In this document: positions 1 through 8,979 of the stretch, one piece after another
Layout of the letters: each line of letters starts with the position of its first letter
Numbering within the stretch: the first letter of the stretch is position 1
Origin: Saccharicrinis sp963667815
GTDB lineage: Bacteria; Bacteroidota; Bacteroidia; Bacteroidales; Marinilabiliaceae
NCBI GenBank assembly: GCA_963667815.1
Contig: OY764021.1
Length of the DNA: 64,000 bases
Strand: one strand, 5' to 3'
Translations under genes and position numbers: made by a program
The notes under the pieces: generated by a model
Seen by the model: the letters and a program-made list of their open reading frames with translations, nothing else
Databases searched by the model: none
Told to the model about the DNA's origin: nothing

Positions 1-528
1 AAAATATAACAGCTTCTATTCCTATAACGTTATACCAGGCATTTAAGTAAAAGCAAATCTATATTTAGAGGAGTATTTAATAAGCTATCTGAAAATTAGA
101 TTGTGAAATGTTATAAGACGTAGCTTATTGGGCATTAAGGGCGTAATTTAAATGATATTGAAATACCACTTTGAACATTGGATTCATCGTGGTATTTTTC
201 TTTTGATTCCTCTAATTATAGATTTAATTCAAAGCTGTTTGAAAATTTCTGTTAACTGGCGCTTCGCCCAGACCTGACTTCCTTTTTTGGCTTGATCCCC
301 AAAAGGAAGGAAAAAAGATCAAGGCTGCACCCAATTCTCTCAAAAAAACTACGATTATTTGACTGAAATCGTTTAAACTCGTTGCACTCAGACAAAAACG
401 ATTTTTAATCGTCCAATAATCTTGTTTTTTGGTTCACTGGCTGAGGCCATATAGAACCTACTAAAGATTTAAACTCTTTTTTTTATTTAGAACAGGATTA
501 GATTTTTTTTAAACCATAAAGTTTATAA
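1..528. other. non-coding left edge with repeat-like segment
   Basis: No convincing gene lies here. Bases 161-199 form a terminator-like hairpin (separate entry). Bases about 240-460 are compositionally unlike their surroundings and contain a short inverted repeat (CTTGATC facing GATCAAG across an A/G-rich spacer). The segment resembles an interspersed non-coding repeat, but with one copy in the window I cannot prove that. Confidence 0.4.
161..199 (+). terminator. hairpin terminator
   Basis: AAATACCAC pairs perfectly with GTGGTATTT across a 21-base loop and is followed on the + strand by a T-rich run. It would terminate a transcript entering from the left of the window. Confidence 0.55.
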
Positions 529-951
529 TTATCTTTCTTGGAGTTTCAGAAATTTATTTCTTCCGATAAAAATGTGATAAAAAACAATTGCAAACAGTGG
601 AATTATGGCAATGGCAAAATACTTTAAATCAATGCCAATTAAGCCATTTTCTTTTAGTTGTGTTAATAGTAGCGATGTGAAAGTCAAAAATCCAACAATT
701 TGAAAGAGACTACTCACTTTATTATTCACTTTTAAATTAATTTGAACTCCGTCAGCATCAACATCTATATTCAGCTTATTGCTTCCGCACCAATCTATCT
801 TAGCTTGTATACTATGATTCCCATCTTCCACTTCATACGTTTTCAACTCACCATCTTCAATACAATCAATTTTAACATCATCGATATAAAGATTGATTTT
901 TCTTAGTTTATTGGTCCATTCAGAACTTCTATTAATTTTTATTTTCCCCAT
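529..951 (-). CDS. small membrane protein of unknown function
   Basis: 140 aa. The N-terminal 80 residues are soluble, beta-strand-like and charged, with one Cys in an IDWCGS context. Two hydrophobic segments follow (about residues 83-101 and 111-129), and the protein ends in a short basic tail. This layout, a small beta domain followed by a TM hairpin, is common among uncharacterised Bacteroidota membrane proteins. No catalytic motif is visible. It stands alone, 57 bases downstream of the beta-lactamase-like gene on the same strand. The function is unknown. Confidence 0.7.
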   Translation of the reverse strand: MGKIKINRSSEWTNKLRKINLYIDDVKIDCIEDGELKTYEVEDGNHSIQAKIDWCGSNKLNIDVDADGVQINLKVNNKVSSLFQIVGFLTFTSLLLTQLKENGLIGIDLKYFAIAIIPLFAIVFYHIFIGRNKFLKLQER

Positions 952-1008
952 TAGTTTACGAATTAAGATTTTTATTAAAGATAGTATTTGAAGCTTAAAA
1001 TTTAGATT

Positions 1009-2109
1009 TTATGATTGACTTTTCCGAAGATTAGGGTGTATTTTTGTTAAATCCTTAATCAGAAACTCTAAAGGTTTTCTTTTTTGTATTGGTATTTTTC
1101 TGTTATCGGCATTTATAATAATGACCAAATCAAGTTCAGGAACAACATTTATGATTTGCCCACCATTTCCAGGAATAAACCATGAATTAAATCCATATTC
1201 TGTTTTTACCATTTGCCATTGATAGCAACTGTATAATTGATGTTTGATTTCAATGTAAGGTGTAAATATTTCATTTATCCATGCTTCTGAAACAATTTGT
1301 TGATCATGCCATTTCCCTTTGTTCAGATGCAGTAGTCCGTATTTAGCAATATCCCTTGATTTTAATTGTAATCCTCCGCCAACATCAAATATTCCATTTT
1401 TCGAGAACCAACTATAATCATTAATACCAAGAGGTTGAAATAAGTTTTGTACAGCAAAATCTGCAATGTTTAATCCTGTAGCTTTTTTTATTATTTCGCC
1501 CATAATAATATTGTTAGGACCACTGTAAACATATTTTGTTCCGGGAATAGTATCCATCGGCAATTCAATTGAAGCCTTAAATAAATTAGCTGCTTTATCC
1601 ATTTTTGCACCCATGTTATTGGGGTCGGTAACAGGTAATGATTGTTCATCCCATTTAAAACCCGAAGTATTTGATAATAGGTCTTTGATGGTTATTTGGT
1701 GTTTCAAAGAATCTTTTTCAGACGCTGCATACTCCGGAAAAAAATCAAGCATCTTTTGTTGGGTGTTTTCTATTTTACCTTGCTCTATTACAATTCCGGT
1801 TAGTATTGCACTCATACTTTTAGTTGTGGAGGCCATAAAATGAAGGTCATTGCTCTTCCATCCATTATAATATTGTTCTACAACTAACTCATTTTTATGA
1901 ATAACCAGTACACTGTGAATATTGCCATATTTTTTGTTTAAAATGTCTTTGTTTACTTTATCAAAAGCATTTAAATCAAGATGGTGTTGCGATAATGTAG
2001 ATACTGTGAGTCCATCATTTTTATTAATGGGAGCTTTGTATATAGAGTCAGATTTAGGTGTACATGCAATAAGGCATAGCATAATCAGAATACTTAAAGA
2101 TGCTTTCAT
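1009..2109 (-). CDS. serine hydrolase, class C beta-lactamase-like lipoprotein
   Basis: 366 aa from the chosen start. The open frame extends ten codons further upstream, but the ATG at 2109 gives a proper lipoprotein signal (MKASLSILIM followed by LIAC with the lipid-accepting Cys at residue 16), so I prefer it. The family nucleophile motif SxxK is present as STTK (about residues 94-97) and the second motif as YSGPN (about 195-199). The GNGGQ segment near the C-terminus fits the third, HxG-like box. The family (PF00144) covers beta-lactamases, D-Ala-D-Ala peptidases and esterases. The substrate cannot be read from sequence, and resistance should not be assumed. It probably acts in the periplasm, anchored to a membrane. 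Confidence 0.85.
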   Translation of the reverse strand: MKASLSILIMLCLIACTPKSDSIYKAPINKNDGLTVSTLSQHHLDLNAFDKVNKDILNKKYGNIHSVLVIHKNELVVEQYYNGWKSNDLHFMASTTKSMSAILTGIVIEQGKIENTQQKMLDFFPEYAASEKDSLKHQITIKDLLSNTSGFKWDEQSLPVTDPNNMGAKMDKAANLFKASIELPMDTIPGTKYVYSGPNNIIMGEIIKKATGLNIADFAVQNLFQPLGINDYSWFSKNGIFDVGGGLQLKSRDIAKYGLLHLNKGKWHDQQIVSEAWINEIFTPYIEIKHQLYSCYQWQMVKTEYGFNSWFIPGNGGQIINVVPELDLVIIINADNRKIPIQKRKPLEFLIKDLTKIHPNLRKSQS

Positions 2110-2294
2110 GATCAAGAATTTAAATAGGTTATACAACAACTCATAAATGAAGTATGACGAATCATTTATTTAAACAAGTTAGTCAAAAGTTAGATGAGAT
2201 CGTTATAAATGGAATAGAATTATTCCTGATTTATACAGAATGAAATTTGGAAGGTAGAGTGATCGTTTATGGCGATCACTGTAGGGGCAGGTTA

Positions 2295-2495
2295 TTATTT
2301 TCTTAACTGTGATATGAGTCTTCTTTTTAATTGGAAATAAATGATTGGTCCAAATACAGGAAGAAGAAAAACCAATAGAAGCCATAATGTGCTTAATCTA
2401 TATTTGATTCGTGTTTTGTTAATGTCATACATTGCCATGAAACAAAGCATTGCAGCCGAAATAATTAAAATAATTAACAAGGTGTCCATTTGCAT
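2295..2495 (-). CDS. PLDc_N-type small membrane protein
   Basis: 66 aa with two transmembrane segments: about residues 4-22, then 35-54 containing the PVFGPIIYF-type stretch. The second helix ends in a basic QLKRRL tail. This matches the phospholipase D nuclease N-terminal membrane domain (PLDc_N) that occurs alone in many Bacteroidota. No catalytic HKD motif is present, so it is not itself a nuclease. It is a monocistronic minus-strand gene. Confidence 0.75.
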   Translation of the reverse strand: MQMDTLLIILIISAAMLCFMAMYDINKTRIKYRLSTLWLLLVFLLPVFGPIIYFQLKRRLISQLRK

Positions 2496-2562
2496 TCTAT
2501 TTTTTGTTGTTAGTTGATACTAAGCGTCGGATTTGGGGATTTATAGTATATTAAAGTAGGGA

Positions 2563-2884
2563 TTACTCAAATTTGTATTCGCTATTATTTGGGGGAGCAA
2601 AAAACTCTACTTTACCACACTTTGGGCAAACGTGTATATCAAAAGACTCTCGGTTTACAAAAGCTTCAAATATATTTCCCAGAACTCCAATTTTAGGTCC
2701 TCGTGAAATTTATATTCTTCTGAAAACAACATGGGAACATTGCATCTTAAGCCCTTTATTTTCTAGTGTTTTTATTTAAATCCTGAATATCAACAACTTT
2801 TTGTTCTGTTAAACTATTGTTACAATTCCAAAAGAGTTCAAATCCGTCTTCAATTTCAGCATTTCAATTAAGGCAATTTTTCAT
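2563..2884 (-). pseudogene. decayed two-zinc-ribbon protein
   Basis: Read from the ATG at 2884, the frame begins M-K-N-C-L-N-stop, where the stop codon (TGA) replaces the second Cys of a CxxC pair. It continues as DGFELFWNCNNSL, normally FELCWNCN. A stop after about 43 codons and two further frame changes near 2700-2725 break the middle. The final part is intact: PKIGVLGNIFEAF, then CPKCGKVEFF, ending EYKFE. This is the structure of a small protein with two zinc ribbons. The in-frame stop, a Cys-to-Phe change and two frameshifts make it a pseudogene. Sequencing error is unlikely to explain all four defects. Confidence 0.7.
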
Positions 2885-2985
2885 AGTTTAGTTTTTATTA
2901 TAGTAGCTCTTTATTTGTTTTGAGATTGATAAATATACGATTTATTAAAATTACAGGCATTATTTCAAAAGGAAGTTTCAGTAAA

Positions 2986-4845
2986 TTAAATTTCATCCTC
3001 AGCTATATCCGACAAAATATTGATGCCACTTTTTCTCATCAATTCACTTGCATTAAAGTCGTTACAAATTCCCTGATGCAGTTTGTAACTGAAATACATC
3101 GAGTTGTTTTTAATTTCGCTGTTAAAACTATAGTTTGTAACCAACGACTTTTTTTCTAATAATTTGGCCAGTTCTATATCGTGTGTAGCAACAATTCCGG
3201 AGGTTTTTAATCCGCACATTTGATATATTAAAGAAAAACCACCCCGGTGTCGGTCCTGTGAGTTGGTACCTTTAAACATCTCATCCAGTAAAAAGAATAT
3301 GTTTTCATTGGTTTCAATCAATTTTAATATGGTTTCAACCCTTTTAAGTTCCGCATAAAACGACGAGACCCCCATGCTTAAATTATCCTGAGTTCTCATA
3401 CTGGTATAAAGTTTTAAGTTCGAAATTTTAGCATATTGTGAGCAACAAGGTGCTCCTGCCAAACCTAAAACAAGGTTTAATCCAACAGTTCGTAAAAAGG
3501 TACTTTTTCCTCCCATATTTGAACCTGTTATCATACTTATACTGCCATGCCCTTCAGAGTGAAAGTTGTTGCAAACACGTTTCTCAGCTTGAATCAATGG
3601 ATGACCCAATACTTCAAAAAGTATAAGGTTATTCTTTTCTGTTATCTCAGGAAACGTATAGTCGGGATTTGAAAAACTAAAACCAGCTATACTACTTAAG
3701 GCTTCAAACTCACTGATAATGTCAGACCATGATTCCAGTGAAGCTTTATTTTTCAATTTCCATCGTTCTGTTTCAAGAATCAAATAAACATCTAAGAATA
3801 GAAAAATATTTAATATTGAATAGAAGGCATTACCTTTTATCGGAATCTTCATTTTGTTAACACCACGTTGTTGCGAAAAATCCAATATACTGCACAGTTT
3901 ATTTATTTCTTTAAAAGCTGAGTATTTGCCTTGGGTTAATAAAGATTGTAAATGTCTTAATTTTTCAGAATTGAACTTTTCATTTTCAATTATAGAGATT
4001 AGTGACCTGTAGCTTTTTAAGGTATTGATATTTTCTTGTGAGGTGATTACAATATCTTCAGCCAGAGGTTTAATTCTTCTTAATAGAAAGCTGTTTATCA
4101 GCATCACTGCTATAAAAGGAATTAAATATGTAAACCAGTTTACAAAAAAGATATGAATAACAAAATAATACAAACTAGCGAAAGACAATACAGAAAGTGT
4201 TACAGCAAGAGCTCTATATAGGAGCGAATGACTTATTAAACTAACAGGAGTTTCTATCCATTCTAACAATTTATTATAATCGCTTTTTTTATGCTGAAAG
4301 TGCATCCCGGAGGCTTGAAAGTTTTGTCGCCATTTACAATTGGGAGCGAGCTCTTTTATGGCTTCCTGTCTGTTAATTATTTCATTGTTGCTTGCAGGCT
4401 CCGATAACCATTGAGCTAAGCATTTTTTGCCCGACTTTGTTGTAGTTCTGTTTACCAGCTGAAAAATTGAGTGCGATCCAAAAATATCCAAATCAGAGGT
4501 GTAGGGGTGATTGGAATCGATAAATTCCTTTCCTCTGTCAAAAGTACTCAGCTTACGTTCATCTCTTAATATCTCTGATTCATTGATCTTTTTAAGATAC
4601 TCTGTATGTCTTTTTTTATACGCTATTTTACTATGGTATTTAATAACAATACCAAAAGATATGATGGCAACCAGAGGAAAAATAAGGAGAATAGATGTTA
4701 GTAACCTGTATTTAAACAAGTATATAAGAATGATTACTAAAATGATGAAAACAACCAACCGAAGTAATGAAATTTGCTTTAACAACTTAGTTAACTTTTC
4801 CAGGTTGGCGTTGTATATTTTTATGTTTTCGTAAAACGTGTTCAT
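2986..4845 (-). CDS. membrane-anchored MutS-family ATPase
   Basis: 619 aa. The C-terminal third is a MutS-type ABC ATPase: Walker A GSNMGGKST (441-449), Walker B FFLLDE (517-522) and the family signature FKGTNSQDR. Unlike repair MutS it lacks the mismatch-recognition and connector domains. Instead it has four hydrophobic segments: two at about 27-68 and two at about 209-255. This is the MutS-related membrane ATPase found widely in Bacteroidota, with no known role. DNA repair should not be inferred from the name. It is followed by a DUF2867-like gene 48 bases upstream on the same strand, possibly co-transcribed. A second, soluble MutS-like protein (KamC) lies at 31.9 kb. Confidence 0.9.
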   Translation of the reverse strand: MNTFYENIKIYNANLEKLTKLLKQISLLRLVVFIILVIILIYLFKYRLLTSILLIFPLVAIISFGIVIKYHSKIAYKKRHTEYLKKINESEILRDERKLSTFDRGKEFIDSNHPYTSDLDIFGSHSIFQLVNRTTTKSGKKCLAQWLSEPASNNEIINRQEAIKELAPNCKWRQNFQASGMHFQHKKSDYNKLLEWIETPVSLISHSLLYRALAVTLSVLSFASLYYFVIHIFFVNWFTYLIPFIAVMLINSFLLRRIKPLAEDIVITSQENINTLKSYRSLISIIENEKFNSEKLRHLQSLLTQGKYSAFKEINKLCSILDFSQQRGVNKMKIPIKGNAFYSILNIFLFLDVYLILETERWKLKNKASLESWSDIISEFEALSSIAGFSFSNPDYTFPEITEKNNLILFEVLGHPLIQAEKRVCNNFHSEGHGSISMITGSNMGGKSTFLRTVGLNLVLGLAGAPCCSQYAKISNLKLYTSMRTQDNLSMGVSSFYAELKRVETILKLIETNENIFFLLDEMFKGTNSQDRHRGGFSLIYQMCGLKTSGIVATHDIELAKLLEKKSLVTNYSFNSEIKNNSMYFSYKLHQGICNDFNASELMRKSGINILSDIAEDEI

Positions 4846-4893
4846 AGGTGAAGTATTGTACGGACCATTAATAAGTCTTTATTATTGGTAATT

Positions 4894-5457
4894 TTAACTT
4901 TTGCTATTGATTTTATTAGGTATGGGTTTCTCTAATTTGTTTAAAATCCCTTTTAGCATAGAGGGAACAACAAGTTTATGAAAAAACTTGACCGGTAAAA
5001 AATATAATCTACCAAACCAGTTGTGAAAAACAACGGTTGTTGATATGGTTAAGATCCTCATTAGGGTATTCTCTTTGTGTTGCTCCAGATATAAGGAAAC
5101 CTTGAAATCAAGATGCTTATCATCTTCTCCTAAAATAATTTCATTATCAGTTTTGTTGAATACTTTAAAAAGTCCAACTTGTTCACCCACCTCACAATTA
5201 AAATGTTTAAGCTCCTCTTGCCCTTTCTTATTTTCTGAAGTTTTAAGTCCGAAAATAGCGACAATCTTATTTCTTAATGTAAATAATCCGTTAATCCACT
5301 TTGGACCAGTGGAAAAAAATGCTTTGCAAACATCTGTAACTGTGAATTTATTCTCAGTGTCCTTGAGTTCTCCCTGAAAACTATCGATATAGTGATATTG
5401 TGTTTGGGCATTTTTTAAAATCGAATTATGTGGAAGTGTTGATTTTACAATATTCAT
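4894..5457 (-). CDS. DUF2867-like protein
   Basis: 187 aa. It has the layout of the DUF2867 family: an N-terminal YHYIDSF-type strand, a central GEQVGLF segment, then LDFKVSLYLE and an aromatic C-terminal block HNWFGRLYFLPVKFFHK. No signal peptide or catalytic motif is visible. It lies 48 bases upstream of the membrane MutS-like gene on the same strand, so the two may form an operon. The function is unknown. Confidence 0.7.
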   Translation of the reverse strand: MNIVKSTLPHNSILKNAQTQYHYIDSFQGELKDTENKFTVTDVCKAFFSTGPKWINGLFTLRNKIVAIFGLKTSENKKGQEELKHFNCEVGEQVGLFKVFNKTDNEIILGEDDKHLDFKVSLYLEQHKENTLMRILTISTTVVFHNWFGRLYFLPVKFFHKLVVPSMLKGILNKLEKPIPNKINSKS

Positions 5458-5570
5458 ATGTTAATAGTTTGGTACTTAGTTAGTAATCAGGATAAAAATT
5501 TGTATCATGTTTATTTGAATTCACGTCATTGGTAAATATAATATTTCTTTTATTTTTTTCCTTGTCGTTT

Positions 5571-5622
5571 GGTATAGCGTCTCGCTATGTACATCTGCTG
5601 GTGCAATATTGCATCTTGTACC
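5571..5622. repeat. REP-like compound palindrome
   Basis: ATAGCG and CGCTAT (5574-5588) form a perfect 6-bp stem with a TCT loop. This is followed by GTACA ... TGTAC enclosing the palindrome TGCAATATTGCA. The combination looks like a REP element or a stable structured RNA or DNA unit. No transposase gene accompanies it. Confidence 0.45.
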
Positions 5623-6010
5623 TTCCTAACTTGTTATTCTGCATTGCATCTGACTATGTCGATTGAAACCAGGCCTCAGGCCGTTAAAATTATAGGTTTT
5701 AATTCTTTGCATTATGCTTCTACATCTATAGCCTTGATTCTTTTCAACTGGTTGATCTATGGTTCTAAAGTATCACTAAATTGCATCGAAAAAAATAACA
5801 GTAATTTTACTGTTACTTTTTAAGTTTGTAAGTAGTTGATAATTAAAGATTAATATTTTGAAGTGATGGAGTTTGTATTTCGTTTTACCCCCCATAAAGC
5901 CCCATAATTCCATTTTTAGCCCAAAATAGTGGTTTTGGATTCCACTTTTGATCAAAAATGCCTGTTTTGGATTCCGATTTTGGCCATTTTAGCACTTTTG
6001 GATACTTTTC

Positions 6011-6113
6011 TTCGCACTTCTTCGCATGGTCTTCGCAACTTGTTCGCATCTCTTCGCACCGTCTTCGCACTTTCTTTGCCCCTGCTTCGCCCTTTGTTCG
6101 GAACGCGTTCGCA
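6011..6113. repeat. helically phased TTCGCA array
   Basis: TTCGCA or one-to-two-base variants begin at 6011, 6021, 6032, 6043, 6053, 6064, 6075, 6086, 6097 and 6108, a constant 10-11 bp step. Seven units are exact. The spacing equals one helical turn and is incompatible with a codon repeat, so the short frames crossing it are not genes. TTTTGGAT(TCC) repeats at about 5933, 5965 and 5996, spaced 31-32 bp (three turns), precede it. Confidence 0.6.
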
Positions 6114-6389
6114 ATTCTCCACATGCGCTACACAGCCTCTACACAACTTTATTGCCCTAAGGGTGCGAAGAGCATGCATAAAACGTGCAATGAAATGGTG
6201 ACGAATGGCGGGCTTGTATCGAAGCTGTATCATTGGTGTGTAAAAACAGGTACAAACATAAAGTATTGATTATAGTGCTACGATTGGGATCAAAACAAAT
6301 ACGAGTAATCTTTAGTTGGCTTTGTAATTTACCACAATTGCCTTGTAATTAATATCATACAGGAAAGATTGTGTTTTTCAATAGTAATG

Positions 6390-6452
6390 TATTTGCGTTT
6401 TAATAAACGTTTATAGACGTTTATAAACGTTTATTAAACGGCTACGCAAATA
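6390..6452. repeat. 63-bp imperfect palindrome with three ACGTTTAT units
   Basis: The outer arms TATTTGCGT and ACGCAAATA enclose three 10-bp units (AAACGTTTAT, AGACGTTTAT, AAACGTTTAT), each near-palindromic itself. This is a candidate protein-binding or extruding-cruciform site about 250 bp left of the first cassette boundary. Confidence 0.5.
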
Positions 6453-6808
6453 AAATTAATTGATATTTACCATGTTAAAAGGCTTTTACAATAAAGAAAT
6501 AATCTATAAGAATTAATTTATTCGCCGCGATACAGGTTTTAACTCTTATAGTTTAACTCAAAACAATAAAATATTACTGTTTTTACAATTTATTTATCCG
6601 TTATATCCTATAATTTCCCTAAAATATTGACTACTTTAGCATTTTAGTAACTGAAATACAAAGGCGAAATATCAAACAGTCTATGACGGATACTGAAAAG
6701 TTGAACGAAAGCTCCTTTCGGAGCTAACAGGGAATTCGTAACTTATAGTAGTATAAATAAAAAATTAGGTTATGAAAAAAAAGTTTATTAGCTCAATACG
6801 AGCAAGAA

Positions 6809-7618
6809 ATGCGTTTGCGCAACTATAGCGAACGTACCATAAAAACGTACACTGGGTTTATACGCCGGATCTCTGAATATTATAAAATTACTCCAGATCA
6901 AATAACCCGTACCCAGGTAAAAAACTATTGTTATTATATACTGGAAGAACAAAAATTATCTCCAGTCAATGTAAATCAAATGATCAGTGCCTGGAAGATT
7001 TTACAGGTAGATATTTTAGGCAATGCATGGGAGTCCATACGCATTAAGCGCCCTCGGATAAAAAGGAAACTACCTGTAGTATTGTCACAAAAAGAAGCGA
7101 CAGATTTAGTGCATGTTTTATCCAATTTAAAGCATAGAACAATATTAATGTTAACCTATGCTACCGGCATGAGACGCGATGAAGTTTTAAATCTAAAGCC
7201 TTCTAATATAGACTCATCCCGAGGGGTAATACGGGTCAGCGGAAAAGGACAAAAGGTAAGAGAGATACCTATATTTGATGAATTACTGGAACAACTTCGC
7301 TTTTACTATAAACATTATCGACCGGATAAATATCTTTTTGAAGGGAAAAAAAGAGGAGAAAAATACGCACAAGCAAGTTTTTTAAATGTAGTAAAACGAG
7401 CAGCAGCTCTATCAGGTATTAAACAGAAGTCGGTAACTATTCATTCCTTACGACATTGTTTTGCGACTCATATGTTGGAGCGAGGAGTCAATCTGAAGCG
7501 CCTACAATTACTGATGGGTCATGCCTCATTAAAAACAACCTCAGGCTACTTACATCTGGTACATCCGTATTATGGAGAGATTCCAAATTTGCTTCAACCT
7601 ATAACTCCAAAGTTATGA
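6809..7618 (+). CDS. tyrosine recombinase of IS91-type element, copy A
   Basis: 269 aa, XerC/D-like. Catalytic residues are visible: Arg122 (ATGMRRDE), Lys146 (VSGKGQK), His212 and Arg215 (HSLRH), His238 (MGHAS) and Tyr247 (TSGYLHL). An N-terminal SAM-like core-binding domain covers about 1-80. The extra patch III region of integron integrases is not evident. The frame continues upstream of this ATG as LLAQYEQE, which fits the family N-terminus but has no in-frame ATG. The ATG at 6772 is one base out of frame because of an A8 run, so slippage may give a longer protein. Its stop overlaps the transposase start (ATGA). IS91 relatives with a recombinase partner are known, though the partner's role is not. 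Confidence 0.88.
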   Translation: MRLRNYSERTIKTYTGFIRRISEYYKITPDQITRTQVKNYCYYILEEQKLSPVNVNQMISAWKILQVDILGNAWESIRIKRPRIKRKLPVVLSQKEATDLVHVLSNLKHRTILMLTYATGMRRDEVLNLKPSNIDSSRGVIRVSGKGQKVREIPIFDELLEQLRFYYKHYRPDKYLFEGKKRGEKYAQASFLNVVKRAAALSGIKQKSVTIHSLRHCFATHMLERGVNLKRLQLLMGHASLKTTSGYLHLVHPYYGEIPNLLQPITPKL

Positions 7619-8766
7619 TTTCTCAAAATCAGAGATACGGGTTGGAAGTCTCAGATGTAATCGCATCCTGTTATAATGAGCTTTATACTCTCTACAATAT
7701 ATCCTATGAACAGGATAAGGTATTAGATGCACTATTACGTTGTAGAACCGCTCATGCAGGAGGGTATATACTAAAATGTAATCACTGTAATTATCAACAG
7801 CAATGCTATAACTCTTGCCGAAATCGACATTGCCCCAAATGCCAGTATTTAAAACAGCAACAGTGGGTAGATCAGTTGCAGAGTCGACTGGTTCCGGGTC
7901 GATATTTTCATATCGTTTTCACCATTCCAGATACTTTGCATCCATTGTTTTATATCAATCAGAAGGAGTGTTATGATATACTTTTTCAATCAGCATCAGA
8001 AGCCTTACAAAATGCAGGAAGGAATCCTGATTTTTTAGGCGCAGATGTTGGCGCATTATGCATATTGCATACCTGGGGCCAAGCATTAACTTACCATCCT
8101 CATATTCATATGTTAGTCCCCGCAGGAGGATTAAGTAGTGATGGAGCAGAATGGATTGCCTCCAGAAGAAAATTCTTTGTTCCCATAAAAGCACTATCCG
8201 CTATGTTCAGAGGAATTTTAATAAAGAAACTCAAAAGCTTATTGGATAATGAGGAGCTGAATCTACCATCCAACTATGAAGGTTTTAAGATTATAAAAGA
8301 AAAGCTTTATGAAAAGAGTTGGAATGTATATAGCAAAAAAGCTTTTGGAGGAATCAATAGTGTATTAAAATATTTAGGAAGATACACACACCGTGTTGCA
8401 ATATCAAACAACAGATTATTGACATTAAAGGATAAAACCGTAAGCTTTAATTATAAGGATTATCGAAGTGGAACCCGAAAGGTTATGTTGTTAAGTACAG
8501 TAGAATTTGTACGACGTTTTATACAGCACGTGCTACCCAAAGGATTTTTTAAGATCAGATATATTGGGATATTATCAATAGTACATATTCATGGAAAACG
8601 AGAACAGGTCATCTCATTAGTTGGAAAAGTGATGTATTTATCACGATTAGAAGGCTTGAGTACCTATGAAATACTAAGAGAGATAACAGGTAAAGATCCA
8701 TCAATATGTCCAATTTGTAAACAAGGTATTATGGTTCAAATAAAAAGAGTTAGTCAACTAGAATGA
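7615..8766 (+). CDS. IS91-family HUH transposase, copy A
   Basis: 384 aa from the ATG at 7615, which overlaps the recombinase stop by 4 bases. The longer open frame from 7456 runs through the recombinase and is not the start. An N-terminal zinc-binding domain has CNHC, CYNSC and CPKC pairs (about residues 55-76). The HUH motif is HPHIH (161-165), and the catalytic Tyr lies in YLGRYTHRVAISN (Tyr257). A second zinc pair, CPIC, lies near the end. The family moves by rolling-circle transposition, nicking DNA through the Tyr. The start overlap implies translational coupling to the recombinase. Confidence 0.92.
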   Translation: MISQNQRYGLEVSDVIASCYNELYTLYNISYEQDKVLDALLRCRTAHAGGYILKCNHCNYQQQCYNSCRNRHCPKCQYLKQQQWVDQLQSRLVPGRYFHIVFTIPDTLHPLFYINQKECYDILFQSASEALQNAGRNPDFLGADVGALCILHTWGQALTYHPHIHMLVPAGGLSSDGAEWIASRRKFFVPIKALSAMFRGILIKKLKSLLDNEELNLPSNYEGFKIIKEKLYEKSWNVYSKKAFGGINSVLKYLGRYTHRVAISNNRLLTLKDKTVSFNYKDYRSGTRKVMLLSTVEFVRRFIQHVLPKGFFKIRYIGILSIVHIHGKREQVISLVGKVMYLSRLEGLSTYEILREITGKDPSICPICKQGIMVQIKRVSQLE

Positions 8767-8979
8767 CAGTATAGGTACAACGTTCTTTGCATTTTGAATT
8801 TACTTCAAATGCTTTTGATTAAAGGCATGATGGAAATGTTATGCTTTATCGATTAGTTAAATTGATCATTTTTAATAGGTAGTAACATGAAAAACAAGGT
8901 AACCATAAAAAATCCACAAAAGAGTCTCCTGGTTACAGCTAGTTGCAGGAATGAATTACCCATAGTTATAGCCGCCATC

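Larger units (their letters stand above)
5458..6699. other. 1.2 kb non-coding, highly structured region before the cassette array
   Basis: I see no credible gene here. The short open frames lack start context and homology-like composition. The region holds hairpins at 5571-5622, a phased TTCGCA array at 6011-6113 preceded by TTTTGGAT repeats, and a 63-bp palindrome at 6390-6452 (separate entries). If the array to the right is an integron, its integrase and attI would be expected here. No integrase frame exists, and the insertion point at 6700 is simply ...ACTGAAAA|GTT. Confidence 0.6.

Noticed and set aside
1009..2109. Antibiotic-resistance beta-lactamase
   Set aside because: The fold covers peptidases and esterases too. 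Nothing in the sequence shows resistance.
2573..2779. 68-codon + strand frame
   Set aside because: Shadow of the minus-strand zinc-ribbon pseudogene.
5587..5823. Open frame of 78 codons on the + strand
   Set aside because: Starts inside a hairpin region, has no family-like features and overlaps structured non-coding DNA.
5885..6269. Several overlapping frames on both strands rich in Arg and Cys
   Set aside because: They result from the 11-bp TTCGCA repeat, whose period is not a multiple of three, so it is not protein-coding.
7456..7614. Upstream extension of the copy A transposase frame
   Set aside because: It runs antiparallel in frame through recombinase codons. The ATGA overlap at 7615 is a better start, and the same holds for copy B and the inverted unit.
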